Origin: Chitinivibrionales bacterium
Lineage (GTDB): Bacteria > Fibrobacterota > Chitinivibrionia > Chitinivibrionales > WJKA01
Direction: 5' to 3'
Assembly (NCBI GenBank): GCA_014728295.1
Contig: WJLW01000033.1
Coordinates: 167,752 to 231,751, forward strand
Length of the DNA stretch: 64,000 nt
This document shows, piece after piece, positions 16,952 through 25,158 of the stretch. The notes below the pieces were generated by a model. That model saw nothing but the letters and a program-made list of their open reading frames with translations, searched no databases and was not told the origin of the DNA. Within the stretch, counting starts at the first letter, position 1. Every line of letters begins with the position of its first letter. Both the position numbers and the translations under genes were made by a program.

Positions 16952-17839
16952 ATGGGCAGGCCGCGCGCAACAGGACGAAGAGTAGTCGATATATTCCGGC
17001 TCTATTCCGCAGCTGCTCGCAATTTTTTGCATGATGACTGCTTTACTCTGGCAACATCAATTTCATATGTGTTCCTGCTCTCCATTATCCCCTTTACCAC
17101 ACTGGCCTTATTCTTCTTTAATCAAATCCAGCGTTTTTTTTTCAATAATACCTGGCTTGACAATCTGCAGGGCGCGCTGGTGGATGAGATTATCACCTAT
17201 ATTCCCTTTATCTCGAAGCAATGGGTTGAGCAGAATTTCATGCAATCACGGGCCGGGACGTCTTTTACCCTGATCAATATCATTATGCTTCCGATTGTCA
17301 GCGGCCTGATATTCAAATCGCTTGAAGCAGCCTATCGCAAAATATTCGGCCTCAAGCCCCGGCATCTGCTGCTCAGTCAGTTGCTGTACGCAATCGCCAG
17401 CCTGGCCGTCATGCTGATGATTTTCATTACCAATTTTGCCTGGAACGTGTATACGACGGCGCTTGCCCATATGAAAGATTCCAGCAGCCTGGTGACGTTT
17501 GTCGACCGGATGCAAACGCTTGCCGGAAAGCACTTCCTGTTCCGGCACACGTCACTGGTGACACTGCTCGTACTGGTCGTGTTTTTCCTGTCAACCGTGC
17601 GTATTTTTCTACACAGCAATTTCAGGCTGCGCCACCTGCTGATCTCGGCCGTTACGTTCAGTGTATTGTGGAATGTCGCGCGTCTGGTTTTTGGATTTCA
17701 TATTACCCATATCTCCAGAGTCAACCTTGTATATGGTTCGCTGGGCTCCATTGTGATAGTATTAATGTGGATATTCTATTCCGCTATTACCCTGCTTTAT
17801 GCGGTTGAAGTACTCAGATTGCTGCACAGCGGGGAATGA
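16952..17839 (+). CDS. YihY/BrkB family inner-membrane protein
   Basis: 295 residues. The N-terminal RATGRRVVDIFRLYSAAAR helix, then the core HDDCFTLATSISYVFLLSII and the C-terminal VYGSLGSIVIVLMWIFYSA, mark the YihY (formerly RNase BN/BrkB) family. Six membrane helices are apparent. The family's biochemical role is unsettled; despite old names it is not a nuclease. GGAAGG precedes the ATG by about ten bases. It is followed 33 bases later by the polyphosphate phosphotransferase gene. Confidence 0.88.
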   Translation: MGRPRATGRRVVDIFRLYSAAARNFLHDDCFTLATSISYVFLLSIIPFTTLALFFFNQIQRFFFNNTWLDNLQGALVDEIITYIPFISKQWVEQNFMQSRAGTSFTLINIIMLPIVSGLIFKSLEAAYRKIFGLKPRHLLLSQLLYAIASLAVMLMIFITNFAWNVYTTALAHMKDSSSLVTFVDRMQTLAGKHFLFRHTSLVTLLVLVVFFLSTVRIFLHSNFRLRHLLISAVTFSVLWNVARLVFGFHITHISRVNLVYGSLGSIVIVLMWIFYSAITLLYAVEVLRLLHSGE

Positions 17840-17872
17840 GGCGGGGATATTTTTCTCGCAGAGAGGTTGCGC

Positions 17873-19357
17873 ATGTTAACCGGAATTGATCTCACTCGTA
17901 AAATGGCGAAAGCCGACTATAAAACGGCAATGGAGCAACTGGAAGTCAGGCTTCCCGCATTGCAGCGCAAAGCGCTTGAGGCGCGAGTGCCGGTTATCAT
18001 CGTTTTTGAAGGCTGGGACGCGGCCGGCAAGGGCACCATGATGAATAACCTGATCCTTCCGCTCGACCCGCGCGGCTTTTCGGTGCGCAGCATGCTGCCA
18101 CCCAACGAAGAGGAGCAACTGCATCCTTTTTTATGGCGTTTCTGGGCGCATACGCCGGCACGCGGTCGCATTACGTTGTTCGACAGGAGTTGGTATCGCC
18201 GGGTAAGCAACGATCGGGTCGATAAATCACTTACCGAAGCCGAAGTAAACCAGTCTATGAGTGATATCTGCTCGTTCGAACGCCAACTAGCGCAAGATGG
18301 AAATGTGATCGTTAAATTTTTTCTGCATATCTCCAGAGATGAGCAAAAGAAAAGATTCGCAAAGCTTGCCGCCAATCCGTCAACTGCCTGGCGCGTGAAT
18401 AAAGACGATCTGAAACGTCATAAGCAATACAATCAGTACCTGCGCGCGACGGAAGCGATGCTGGCCCGAACCGATACCGATTTTGCTCCCTGGGTCATCG
18501 TCGAGGCGCATAATGAGCGTTTTGCGACGGTTAAGATTTTTACGACGGTGATTGCTGCTCTGGAGGAAGGGATTGCCAAAGCGCTCGAGCGCAAAGCAAA
18601 TGTCAAGGCCACTTCCCCGTCTCCGAACGGCGCCGATGCTCTGCGCAGCTCGGTGCTTGACACGATAGTATTGAACAAATCCTGCGAACGCGAGCAGTAT
18701 CGCAGCAAGCTCAAAAAGCGGCAGAAACGTCTGCGTGAGCTCGAGCACCAAATCTATATGCGCCGCATTCCCGTGGTGCTGGTGCATGAGGGGTGGGATG
18801 CCGCCGGCAAGGGGGGCACGATCAAACGCCTGACCCAGCGCCTCGATCCACGCGGCTATGAAGTAGTCCCCGTAGCAGCCCCGAACGATATCGAGAAGGC
18901 CCACCATTACCTGTGGCGCTTCTGGACGCAAATGCCCAAGGCCGGACATATTGCCATTTTCGACCGCTCGTGGTATGGCCGTGTGCTGGTTGAACGGGTG
19001 GAAGGCTTTTGCACTGAGGCGCAATGGCGACGTGCGTATCGCGAGATCAATGAAATGGAACAGCATCTGGTTAACTTTGGCGCCATCGTTCTCAAATTCT
19101 GGTCTCATATTGATAAAGATGAGCAATTACGCCGTTTCAAAGACCGTCAGCAGAAGCCGCACAAGCAATGGAAAATTACCGATGAAGACTGGCGCAACAG
19201 AGAAAAGTGGGGTGAGTACCGGGCTGCAGTTGACGAGATGATTTATCGTACCAGCACGCCGCGCGCTCCCTGGACGATTGTTGAATCCAATTGCAAATGG
19301 TATGCGCGCATAAAAGTTCTGGATACGGTTATCGCTGCAATTGAAAAACGATTGTGA
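17873..19357 (+). CDS. pap: polyphosphate:AMP phosphotransferase, two PPK2 domains
   Basis: 494 residues. Two tandem PPK2 modules are present, each with its own P-loop (GWDAAGKGTMMNN near residue 48; GWDAAGKGGTIKR near 308), RFW motif and lid (FDRSWYRRV; FDRSWYGRV). Two-domain PPK2 proteins transfer phosphate from polyphosphate to AMP, making ADP. The start at ATG 17873 has AGAGAGG upstream; a TTG six bases earlier is in frame. It lies just before the ROK-ppx-ppk1 group, so making and using polyphosphate are clustered. Confidence 0.93.
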   Translation: MLTGIDLTRKMAKADYKTAMEQLEVRLPALQRKALEARVPVIIVFEGWDAAGKGTMMNNLILPLDPRGFSVRSMLPPNEEEQLHPFLWRFWAHTPARGRITLFDRSWYRRVSNDRVDKSLTEAEVNQSMSDICSFERQLAQDGNVIVKFFLHISRDEQKKRFAKLAANPSTAWRVNKDDLKRHKQYNQYLRATEAMLARTDTDFAPWVIVEAHNERFATVKIFTTVIAALEEGIAKALERKANVKATSPSPNGADALRSSVLDTIVLNKSCEREQYRSKLKKRQKRLRELEHQIYMRRIPVVLVHEGWDAAGKGGTIKRLTQRLDPRGYEVVPVAAPNDIEKAHHYLWRFWTQMPKAGHIAIFDRSWYGRVLVERVEGFCTEAQWRRAYREINEMEQHLVNFGAIVLKFWSHIDKDEQLRRFKDRQQKPHKQWKITDEDWRNREKWGEYRAAVDEMIYRTSTPRAPWTIVESNCKWYARIKVLDTVIAAIEKRL

Positions 19358-19405
19358 TTCACTTATTTCGAGTCAAGCACGGTAGCCAAACCGCCTCTTT
19401 CAATG

Positions 19406-19454
19406 CTAACAAATTTCTAACATTTTTCTAATATTATTCTATTATTTTCTTTAT
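19406..19454 (+). promoter_or_regulatory. PHO-box-like array of 11-bp direct repeats
   Basis: Units CTAACAA, CTAACAT, CTAATAT and CTATTAT begin at 19406, 19417, 19428 and 19439. They are exactly 11 bases apart and separated by AT-rich tetramers; a weaker CTTTATG follows at 19449. PhoB/PhoP-type response regulators bind tandem 11-bp repeats of this layout. The site is 80-128 bases before the ROK-ppx-ppk1 operon, whose product would be expected to respond to phosphate. Confidence 0.55.
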
Positions 19455-19463
19455 GTGCCATGT

Positions 19464-19494
19464 CGTGATGTAAGAATGCTGATTCAGCATCACG
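19464..19494 (+). promoter_or_regulatory. leader hairpin before the polyphosphate operon
   Basis: CGTGATG (19464-19470) pairs with CATCACG (19488-19494), and ATGCTG (19476-19481) can instead pair with CAGCAT (19485-19490). Two competing short hairpins thus sit in the leader between the PHO-like repeats and the GGAG ribosome site. Confidence 0.3.
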
Positions 19495-19533
19495 GTCACG
19501 GCAATCTGACAAAATCCACTCCGGAGTAACCTT

Positions 19534-20526
19534 ATGGCATCGAAAAGCAATTGCTGGATTGGTTTTGATCTGGGCGGCACCAAAATGATGGCCACGGTAT
19601 TCGACGGCAGCTTTACGCAAATTGCCAGAGCGCGCAAAAAGACAAAGGCCGTTGAAGGTGTTACTTCCACGATCAATCGAATAAAAAAATTGATTCGTGA
19701 TGTCCTTGACGAAGCAGGAATCGACGTCGGGAAGTGCTCGGGCATTGGCATGGCCGTACCGGGATTATTGAATCTTGACCGGGGTATTATCCTTGACGCG
19801 CCCAATCTGGGCTGGAAAAAAATTGCAATTCGATCAATTCTGGAGGAAGAATTCGGGTGCCCCGTGGCCGTCGTCAATGATGTTGATGCCGGTGTGTATG
19901 GTGAGTATCGGCATGGTGCTGCTAAGCGTGCCCGCTGCGTTGTGGGCGTTTTTCCCGGTACCGGGATTGGTGGCGGGTGTGTTTACAAAGGCGACATCCT
20001 GCGCGGCAAATCGTTTTCGTGCCTCGAAATCGGCCATATCCAGATCGTACCCAACGGGCCTTTCTGCGGATGCGGACGGCAGGGGTGCCTGGAGGCTGTG
20101 GCCAGCCGGTTATACATAGCCTCCGAAGCGATCAAGGCTGCCTATCGGGGGGAAGCTCCGCACTTGCTCGAAATAGCGGGTACCGACATTGCCCAGGTGC
20201 GCAGTGGGGCAATTGCAGCTTCGATACAGGCGGGAGATCGCGCGGTCGAGCGTATCGTACGTCAATCGGCGCAATGGCTGGGGATCGGCATTGCAACAGC
20301 GGTTAATCTGCTTGCTCCCGATACGATTGTACTCGGCGGGGGGCTGGTAGAGGCTCTTCCCGACATTTACGGCGAAGTTGTTGGCGACACCGCATGCAGC
20401 CGGGTAATGCCCTCTTTTAAAAATGCCTTCAAAGTTGTCGTTGCCCGGCTGGGCGACGATGCTTCAACAACCGGTGCGGCAGCATGGATGCAAAAAGCTC
20501 TAGAAGAATCGGAACAGATAGCATGA
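19534..20526 (+). CDS. ROK family sugar kinase, glucokinase-like
   Basis: 330 residues. The phosphate-binding loop WIGFDLGGTKMMA opens the protein. VNDVDAGVYGEY, PGTGIGGG and the zinc motif CGCGRQGCLEA are the ROK hallmarks. ROK kinases phosphorylate glucose or related hexoses. As the first gene of an operon with ppx and ppk1, a polyphosphate-using glucokinase is conceivable, but I see no motif that proves it. CGGAG precedes the ATG. Its TGA overlaps the ppx ATG. Confidence 0.88.
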   Translation: MASKSNCWIGFDLGGTKMMATVFDGSFTQIARARKKTKAVEGVTSTINRIKKLIRDVLDEAGIDVGKCSGIGMAVPGLLNLDRGIILDAPNLGWKKIAIRSILEEEFGCPVAVVNDVDAGVYGEYRHGAAKRARCVVGVFPGTGIGGGCVYKGDILRGKSFSCLEIGHIQIVPNGPFCGCGRQGCLEAVASRLYIASEAIKAAYRGEAPHLLEIAGTDIAQVRSGAIAASIQAGDRAVERIVRQSAQWLGIGIATAVNLLAPDTIVLGGGLVEALPDIYGEVVGDTACSRVMPSFKNAFKVVVARLGDDASTTGAAAWMQKALEESEQIA

Positions 20527-22100
20527 AGCGAAAAACGTCACGCAAAAGTAAAACTGGCTTCTCTTCCCATCCGGTTGCCGTAATTGACATCGGTAGTTCA
20601 TCCGTGCGCATGGCGGTTGCCCAGAAGCGTCCCGACGGCAGTCTGAACATCCTCGAGACGCTGCAACACGAAATCAGCCTGGGCAGAGACACCTTCACCA
20701 AGGGATATCTTGAGCGAAGCAGCATCGAGGATTGCGTCGCTTCCCTGCAGAGCTTTCGCAAAGTTCTTGACGAATACGGCATTCGTGACACAGGACAGTT
20801 ACGCGTTGTGGCTACAGCCGCAATTCGCGAAGCAACCAACCGGGACGCCATTCTGGATCGCATCGCGATTGCCACCGATCTTGATGTTGACATTATTGAC
20901 GATGCGGAGATTAACCGGTATACCTTTCTGAGTGTCAACGAGTACATAAAGCAGCATCCCTTGCTTGGCAGGACATCGCTGGTTGTGCTGGAGGTCAGCG
21001 GTGGCAGTACCGAGCTTATCCAGATCAAGGCAGGTACGGTCACGTTCAGCAGGTCGTTCCGGCTAGGATCGTTTCGTCTCAGGGAAACGCTCGAAGAGAT
21101 GCATGCTCCCGATGAAAGCGTGGTGGATGCTATGCAAAATCAGATCCGGCGCACCGTCGAAAGCATCCGGGAGGCATTGACGGGGCGTGGGCGCTTCCAA
21201 TTGCTGATTATCGGTGGGGACGGACGCTTTACGGCCGGTCAATTGCTGCCGGAGTGGGATCAGCGTTCGATTGCGCGCATCCCATTCGCGTCGCTAAAGC
21301 ATTTTGCGCGCCGAATCATAGATTCACCGGTAGACGATCTTGTAGCCGATTTTCGGTTGAGTTATCCCGAGGCCGAAAGCATTGGGCCTGCCCTGGCGAC
21401 ATATGCGCGCCTGGCAGAGCTGTTGAAATTGCGCTACGTGTATGTGTCTCCTTCGACTATGCGCGACGGTATTCTTGATGAGATGACCTCCGGCAATATC
21501 TGGAACGAAGAGTTTCAGAACCAGATTATCAATTCAGCAGTCGAGCTGGGCAAGAAATATCAATTCGACCAGCAGCATGCTACCAACGTGGCCGAGATGA
21601 GCCGGATGCTCTTTCGTAAGCTGCAGCAGATGCACCGACTGGATGCGCGCTTTGAAATGATCCTCTACATTGCCGCGCTGCTGCATGAAATCGGCCTCTT
21701 TGTCAGCAATCGCAGCCATCACAAGCATTCGATGTATCTGATATTGAATAGCAATTTATTCGGACTAAGCACGCGCGATACGCTGTTTGCGGCGCTTGTC
21801 GCCCGGTATCATCGCCACGCCATGCCGCGTCCGACGCATGAAAACTATGCCAGGCTTGAAAGGGAAGATCGCATTATTGTTTCGAAAATGGCGTCTCTGC
21901 TCAGAATCGCGGATGCTCTAGACAGGCGGTACAAGCCGAAACCGAGCTCGTTTGAAATTGAACAGACCGGCGATCACGTAGAAATCGTGATCAAGGGCGA
22001 AGTCGATCTGACGCTGGAACAATTGGCTATGAAAGAAAAAGGCGCGCTGTTTGAGCGTGTTTATGGAAAAAGCGTACTTATCCGAAAGGCGCATGCATAA
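20523..22100 (+). CDS. ppx: exopolyphosphatase / Ppx-GppA phosphatase with HD-type C-terminus
   Basis: 525 residues. The N-terminal actin-like fold carries VIDIGSSSVRMAV and LEVSGGSTELIQIKAG, the phosphate loops of the Ppx/GppA family, which cut terminal phosphates from polyphosphate or pppGpp. The C-terminal half is an HD-like helical domain (IAALLHEIGLFVSN with HHKHSMYLI, and LRIADALDRR). The ATG at 20523 overlaps the ROK stop in an ATGA. With ppk1 immediately downstream, polyphosphate is the more likely substrate. Confidence 0.9.
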   Translation: MKRKTSRKSKTGFSSHPVAVIDIGSSSVRMAVAQKRPDGSLNILETLQHEISLGRDTFTKGYLERSSIEDCVASLQSFRKVLDEYGIRDTGQLRVVATAAIREATNRDAILDRIAIATDLDVDIIDDAEINRYTFLSVNEYIKQHPLLGRTSLVVLEVSGGSTELIQIKAGTVTFSRSFRLGSFRLRETLEEMHAPDESVVDAMQNQIRRTVESIREALTGRGRFQLLIIGGDGRFTAGQLLPEWDQRSIARIPFASLKHFARRIIDSPVDDLVADFRLSYPEAESIGPALATYARLAELLKLRYVYVSPSTMRDGILDEMTSGNIWNEEFQNQIINSAVELGKKYQFDQQHATNVAEMSRMLFRKLQQMHRLDARFEMILYIAALLHEIGLFVSNRSHHKHSMYLILNSNLFGLSTRDTLFAALVARYHRHAMPRPTHENYARLEREDRIIVSKMASLLRIADALDRRYKPKPSSFEIEQTGDHVEIVIKGEVDLTLEQLAMKEKGALFERVYGKSVLIRKAHA

Positions 22101-22102
22101 CC

Positions 22103-24217
22103 ATGGCCCAACATCCAAAAAAATTTATTAACCGCGAGCTCAGTTGGCTTGAATTCAATCATCGGGTGCTGGAAGAAGCGCAGGACAGAAGCGTCCCCCT
22201 GCTGGAGCGCTTGAAATTTCTGGCGATCACCGATTCAAACCTCAATGAATTTTTTATGGTTCGCGTGGGCGGTTTATGCATGCTCGAAGAACAGGGCAGC
22301 CGCAAAACGGATCCGGCAGGCTTGACGCCGTCCAAGCAGCTCTCCGCAATCCGCCGTCGGGTCAGTCAATTCGCCGACGATCAATACCAATGCTATAACC
22401 GCAATCTTGAACCCGCGCTCAAAAAAGCCGGTGTGTCACGAATGCGTTTCGAAGAGCTAAGCGACGAGCAGAAAGTTTACGCTGCCCATATTTTTGAGAA
22501 CGAAATTTCACCGGTCATTTCGCCGATTGCCGTTGATCTGGATGCGGAGCTGCCGCTGACGCGCAATTTGCATCTGCATCTCATCGTCAGACTCAAACCC
22601 GTATCGGAAAGCATGCGCCCTCGCTTTGCCCTGATTCCGGTCGGTATCAATATCAAACGATTTATTCAGCTTCCCGCGGATAAAGGATATGAGTACCTTT
22701 GTGTTGAAGATCTGGTCAAAGCGCATGTGCATCATTTGTTCAAGGGCGAAGAAATCGCCGAATGTGTCGCATTTAAAATTACGCGCAATGCCGATTTGAG
22801 CGTGCGCGAAGATCTCGCATCCGACTTACTGGCGGAAATGGAAACGGTTCTTGAAGCACGAAAAGTCAGTGAATGCGTGCGACTGGAGGTAGAAAAACAC
22901 GTCTCACGCATCACGCTGAATTTTTTGAAACAGGTCTATGCAGTAGGTGACGAACGGGTGGTACACATAAGCGGTCCGTTGCGTCTCTCTGATTTCATGA
23001 GCATTGCCACCATGGACGGATTTGAACAACTGGTCTATACGCCCTGGCTGCCGCAGCAGTCGATTGACGTGGATCCAAAGGCAAGCATTTTTTCTGTTTT
23101 GGCAAAGCGCAATGTCCTGCTGTATCATCCCTATGAAAGTTTTGAACCGGTATTGCGCTTCATACAGGAAGCGTCCGAAGATCCTGATGTCCTGGCCATC
23201 AAGCAGATTCTCTATCGCACCAGCAAGAACAGCCCGATAATTGCTGCACTCAAGCAGGCTGCCGAGCACGGCAAGTATGTCACTGCAATCGTCGAATTAA
23301 AAGCCCGGTTTGACGAAGCACGCAACATCGAATGGGCCAAAGAGCTGGAGCAGGCCGGTGTGCAGGTTGTCTACGGGGTAAAAGGTCTCAAGACGCACGG
23401 AAAAATCGCAATTGTTGTGCGTCGGGAATCACGGGGCATTGTGCGCTATTGTCACTTTGGAACCGGTAATTACAACGAGAGCACGGCACGCCTGTACACC
23501 GATATCAGCTATCTCACCACTCATGAAGAGCTGGGGCGCGACGGCGCTTCCTTTTTCAATGCGATTACCGGCTACTCGCAGCCGCAACAATATCGTCATA
23601 TCGCGGCCGCACCGGCAGGATTGCGAGATACGTTGCTTAAATTGATCGAACAGGAATGTGAGCGTAAAAAACACGGCCAGAAAGCGCTTATTATGGCAAA
23701 AATGAATTCTCTGGTAGATCCCAAAATCATTAAAGCGCTCTACGCTGCATCCCAGACGGGCGTTGAAATACATCTCAACGTACGCGGCATATGCTGCCTG
23801 CGGGCCGGTGTTGCGGGATTGAGTGAAAACATTCGTGTTGTCAGCATTATCGACCGGTTTTTAGAACATGCAAGAATTTTTTATTTCCTCCATGGAGGCG
23901 ATGAGAAACTGTTTATCTCAAGCGCCGACTGGATGCAGCGAAATCTTGACAAAAGGGTTGAGCTTATGGCGCCCGTTATTGATGCTGCGTGCCGCAGGAA
24001 ATTAACGGGGATGCTCGAAACACATTTCAAGGATACGGTGAAGGGCAGGATCCTCACGCAGCATGATACCTGGGTGCGCCTCAGTCCAAAAACGAAAAAG
24101 AAAGGGCTGAGATGCCAGGAGGCCTTGCACCACCAGGCTTCTAAAGCCTTGACAAAGGCACTTAAACGCCGGCGCACCACATTTGAACCCCATCGGCCAC
24201 CCGACAGCCGATCGTGA
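22103..24217 (+). CDS. ppk1: polyphosphate kinase 1
   Basis: 704 residues, the normal length for Ppk1, which builds polyphosphate from ATP. FINRELSWLEFNHRVLEEA opens the N domain. The catalytic C domains contain GLKTHGKIAIV (His432, the expected phosphorylated histidine) and FLEHARIFYF (His589), plus YCHFGTGNYNESTARLYTD. The start lies two bases after the ppx stop, so synthesis and breakdown enzymes are co-expressed. A lysine/arginine-rich tail (KRRRTTFEPHRP) ends the protein. Confidence 0.96.
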   Translation: MAQHPKKFINRELSWLEFNHRVLEEAQDRSVPLLERLKFLAITDSNLNEFFMVRVGGLCMLEEQGSRKTDPAGLTPSKQLSAIRRRVSQFADDQYQCYNRNLEPALKKAGVSRMRFEELSDEQKVYAAHIFENEISPVISPIAVDLDAELPLTRNLHLHLIVRLKPVSESMRPRFALIPVGINIKRFIQLPADKGYEYLCVEDLVKAHVHHLFKGEEIAECVAFKITRNADLSVREDLASDLLAEMETVLEARKVSECVRLEVEKHVSRITLNFLKQVYAVGDERVVHISGPLRLSDFMSIATMDGFEQLVYTPWLPQQSIDVDPKASIFSVLAKRNVLLYHPYESFEPVLRFIQEASEDPDVLAIKQILYRTSKNSPIIAALKQAAEHGKYVTAIVELKARFDEARNIEWAKELEQAGVQVVYGVKGLKTHGKIAIVVRRESRGIVRYCHFGTGNYNESTARLYTDISYLTTHEELGRDGASFFNAITGYSQPQQYRHIAAAPAGLRDTLLKLIEQECERKKHGQKALIMAKMNSLVDPKIIKALYAASQTGVEIHLNVRGICCLRAGVAGLSENIRVVSIIDRFLEHARIFYFLHGGDEKLFISSADWMQRNLDKRVELMAPVIDAACRRKLTGMLETHFKDTVKGRILTQHDTWVRLSPKTKKKGLRCQEALHHQASKALTKALKRRRTTFEPHRPPDSRS

Positions 24218-24220
24218 ACC

Positions 24221-24617
24221 ATGTCTTCGACGGTCTCTCAATTCTGTAAAAAATATTGTTGCGAGCGCGATCATGTTGAGCATGTTGCCCAGCTTGCCTT
24301 AGTGCTTTTTGGCAAGACGCGGGAGCCGCTGCAACTTTCCCTCGCTTTGCGCAAACCACTGGAGGCTGTGTGTTATCTGCACGATATTGGCATTGCTTCG
24401 GGCAAGCACGATCATGCTGTGCACGGAGCTGACATCGCCGCTTGGCGTAGTGCCACGATATGGATGTGTTGCCCTTGGCTGGCTTATGGATACAATATAC
24501 GCCACTCCGCAGCCGCTTGCTGCGCAGGTGCTGAAAACCAGATATACTGCACTACTGGACTTCAAGAAGGCCTGGAAAAAAAATCGCAAACGCGCGCTGT
24601 ATCTTGAACTCACCTGA
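24221..24617 (+). pseudogene. frameshifted remnant of an HD-domain protein
   Basis: Starting three bases after ppk1, the first frame encodes about 74 residues with HVEHVAQLALVLF and CYLHDIGIASGKHDH, a Ppx/GppA-type HD domain. Around 24440 the sensible sequence moves to another frame, ending FKKAWKKNRKRALYLELT at 24617. The original frame continues to 24607 only as unlikely sequence. The joined product would be about 130 residues and lack much of a full HD domain, so a decayed gene is most likely. A sequencing error or a short functional protein cannot be excluded. Confidence 0.55.
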
Positions 24618-24634
24618 ACACGCGGAGCAGTGCT

Positions 24635-25153
24635 ATGGAACTCTACCTGGTGCGCCATGGAATTGCCGTTGAACGCGGCACGAAAGGCATCCGCACAGAT
24701 GCCGGACGTATGTTGACAGAAGCGGGGATACGTAAAACCCGGCAAGCTGCAGCCGGTTTGCTCGCTTTTGAAAAAAAACCGGATCTGCTCATATCAAGTC
24801 CATACGTGCGCGCGCTGCAAACGGCCGAAATTTTTGCAGAGGTGTTTAATATAGGCAAAACGATTGCTCAGGCCGATGAGCTGGCTCCGGGCGCTTGTGC
24901 TTCGGAGAGTATTCAGTTGCTTGCAAAACGGGATGAGCGCACGATTATGCTTTTCGGCCACATGCCCGGTCTGGAGGAGCTCGGTGCATTGCTGTTGGCC
25001 GGTGATGCTTCGCTGGATTTGCCGTTTAAAAAGGCCGGCGTGTGCAAAATTGCCTTTTCAGGTAAGCCGGCGCCCAAAGAGGGCAGTCTTGTCTGGTTTC
25101 TGCAGCCGAAGCAATTGCGATTATTGAACAAGTCGGCCTCGGCAAGAAACTGA
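24635..25153 (+). CDS. sixA: SixA-type phosphohistidine phosphatase
   Basis: 172 residues of the histidine phosphatase superfamily. LVRHG (Arg7, His8) is the catalytic start, LISSPYVRALQTAE supplies the second arginine and FGHMPGLEEL the second histidine, as in SixA. SixA removes phosphate from histidine on Hpt or PTS proteins. A GGAG lies about eight bases before the ATG. Genes of this type often sit near ppk/ppx. It converges on the beta-helix gene with a five-base gap. Confidence 0.88.
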   Translation: MELYLVRHGIAVERGTKGIRTDAGRMLTEAGIRKTRQAAAGLLAFEKKPDLLISSPYVRALQTAEIFAEVFNIGKTIAQADELAPGACASESIQLLAKRDERTIMLFGHMPGLEELGALLLAGDASLDLPFKKAGVCKIAFSGKPAPKEGSLVWFLQPKQLRLLNKSASARN

Positions 25154-25158
25154 TGATA

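Noticed and set aside
19406..19454. CRISPR reading of the 11-bp repeats
   Set aside because: Units are only 11 bases, without unique spacers; the layout fits a response-regulator site.
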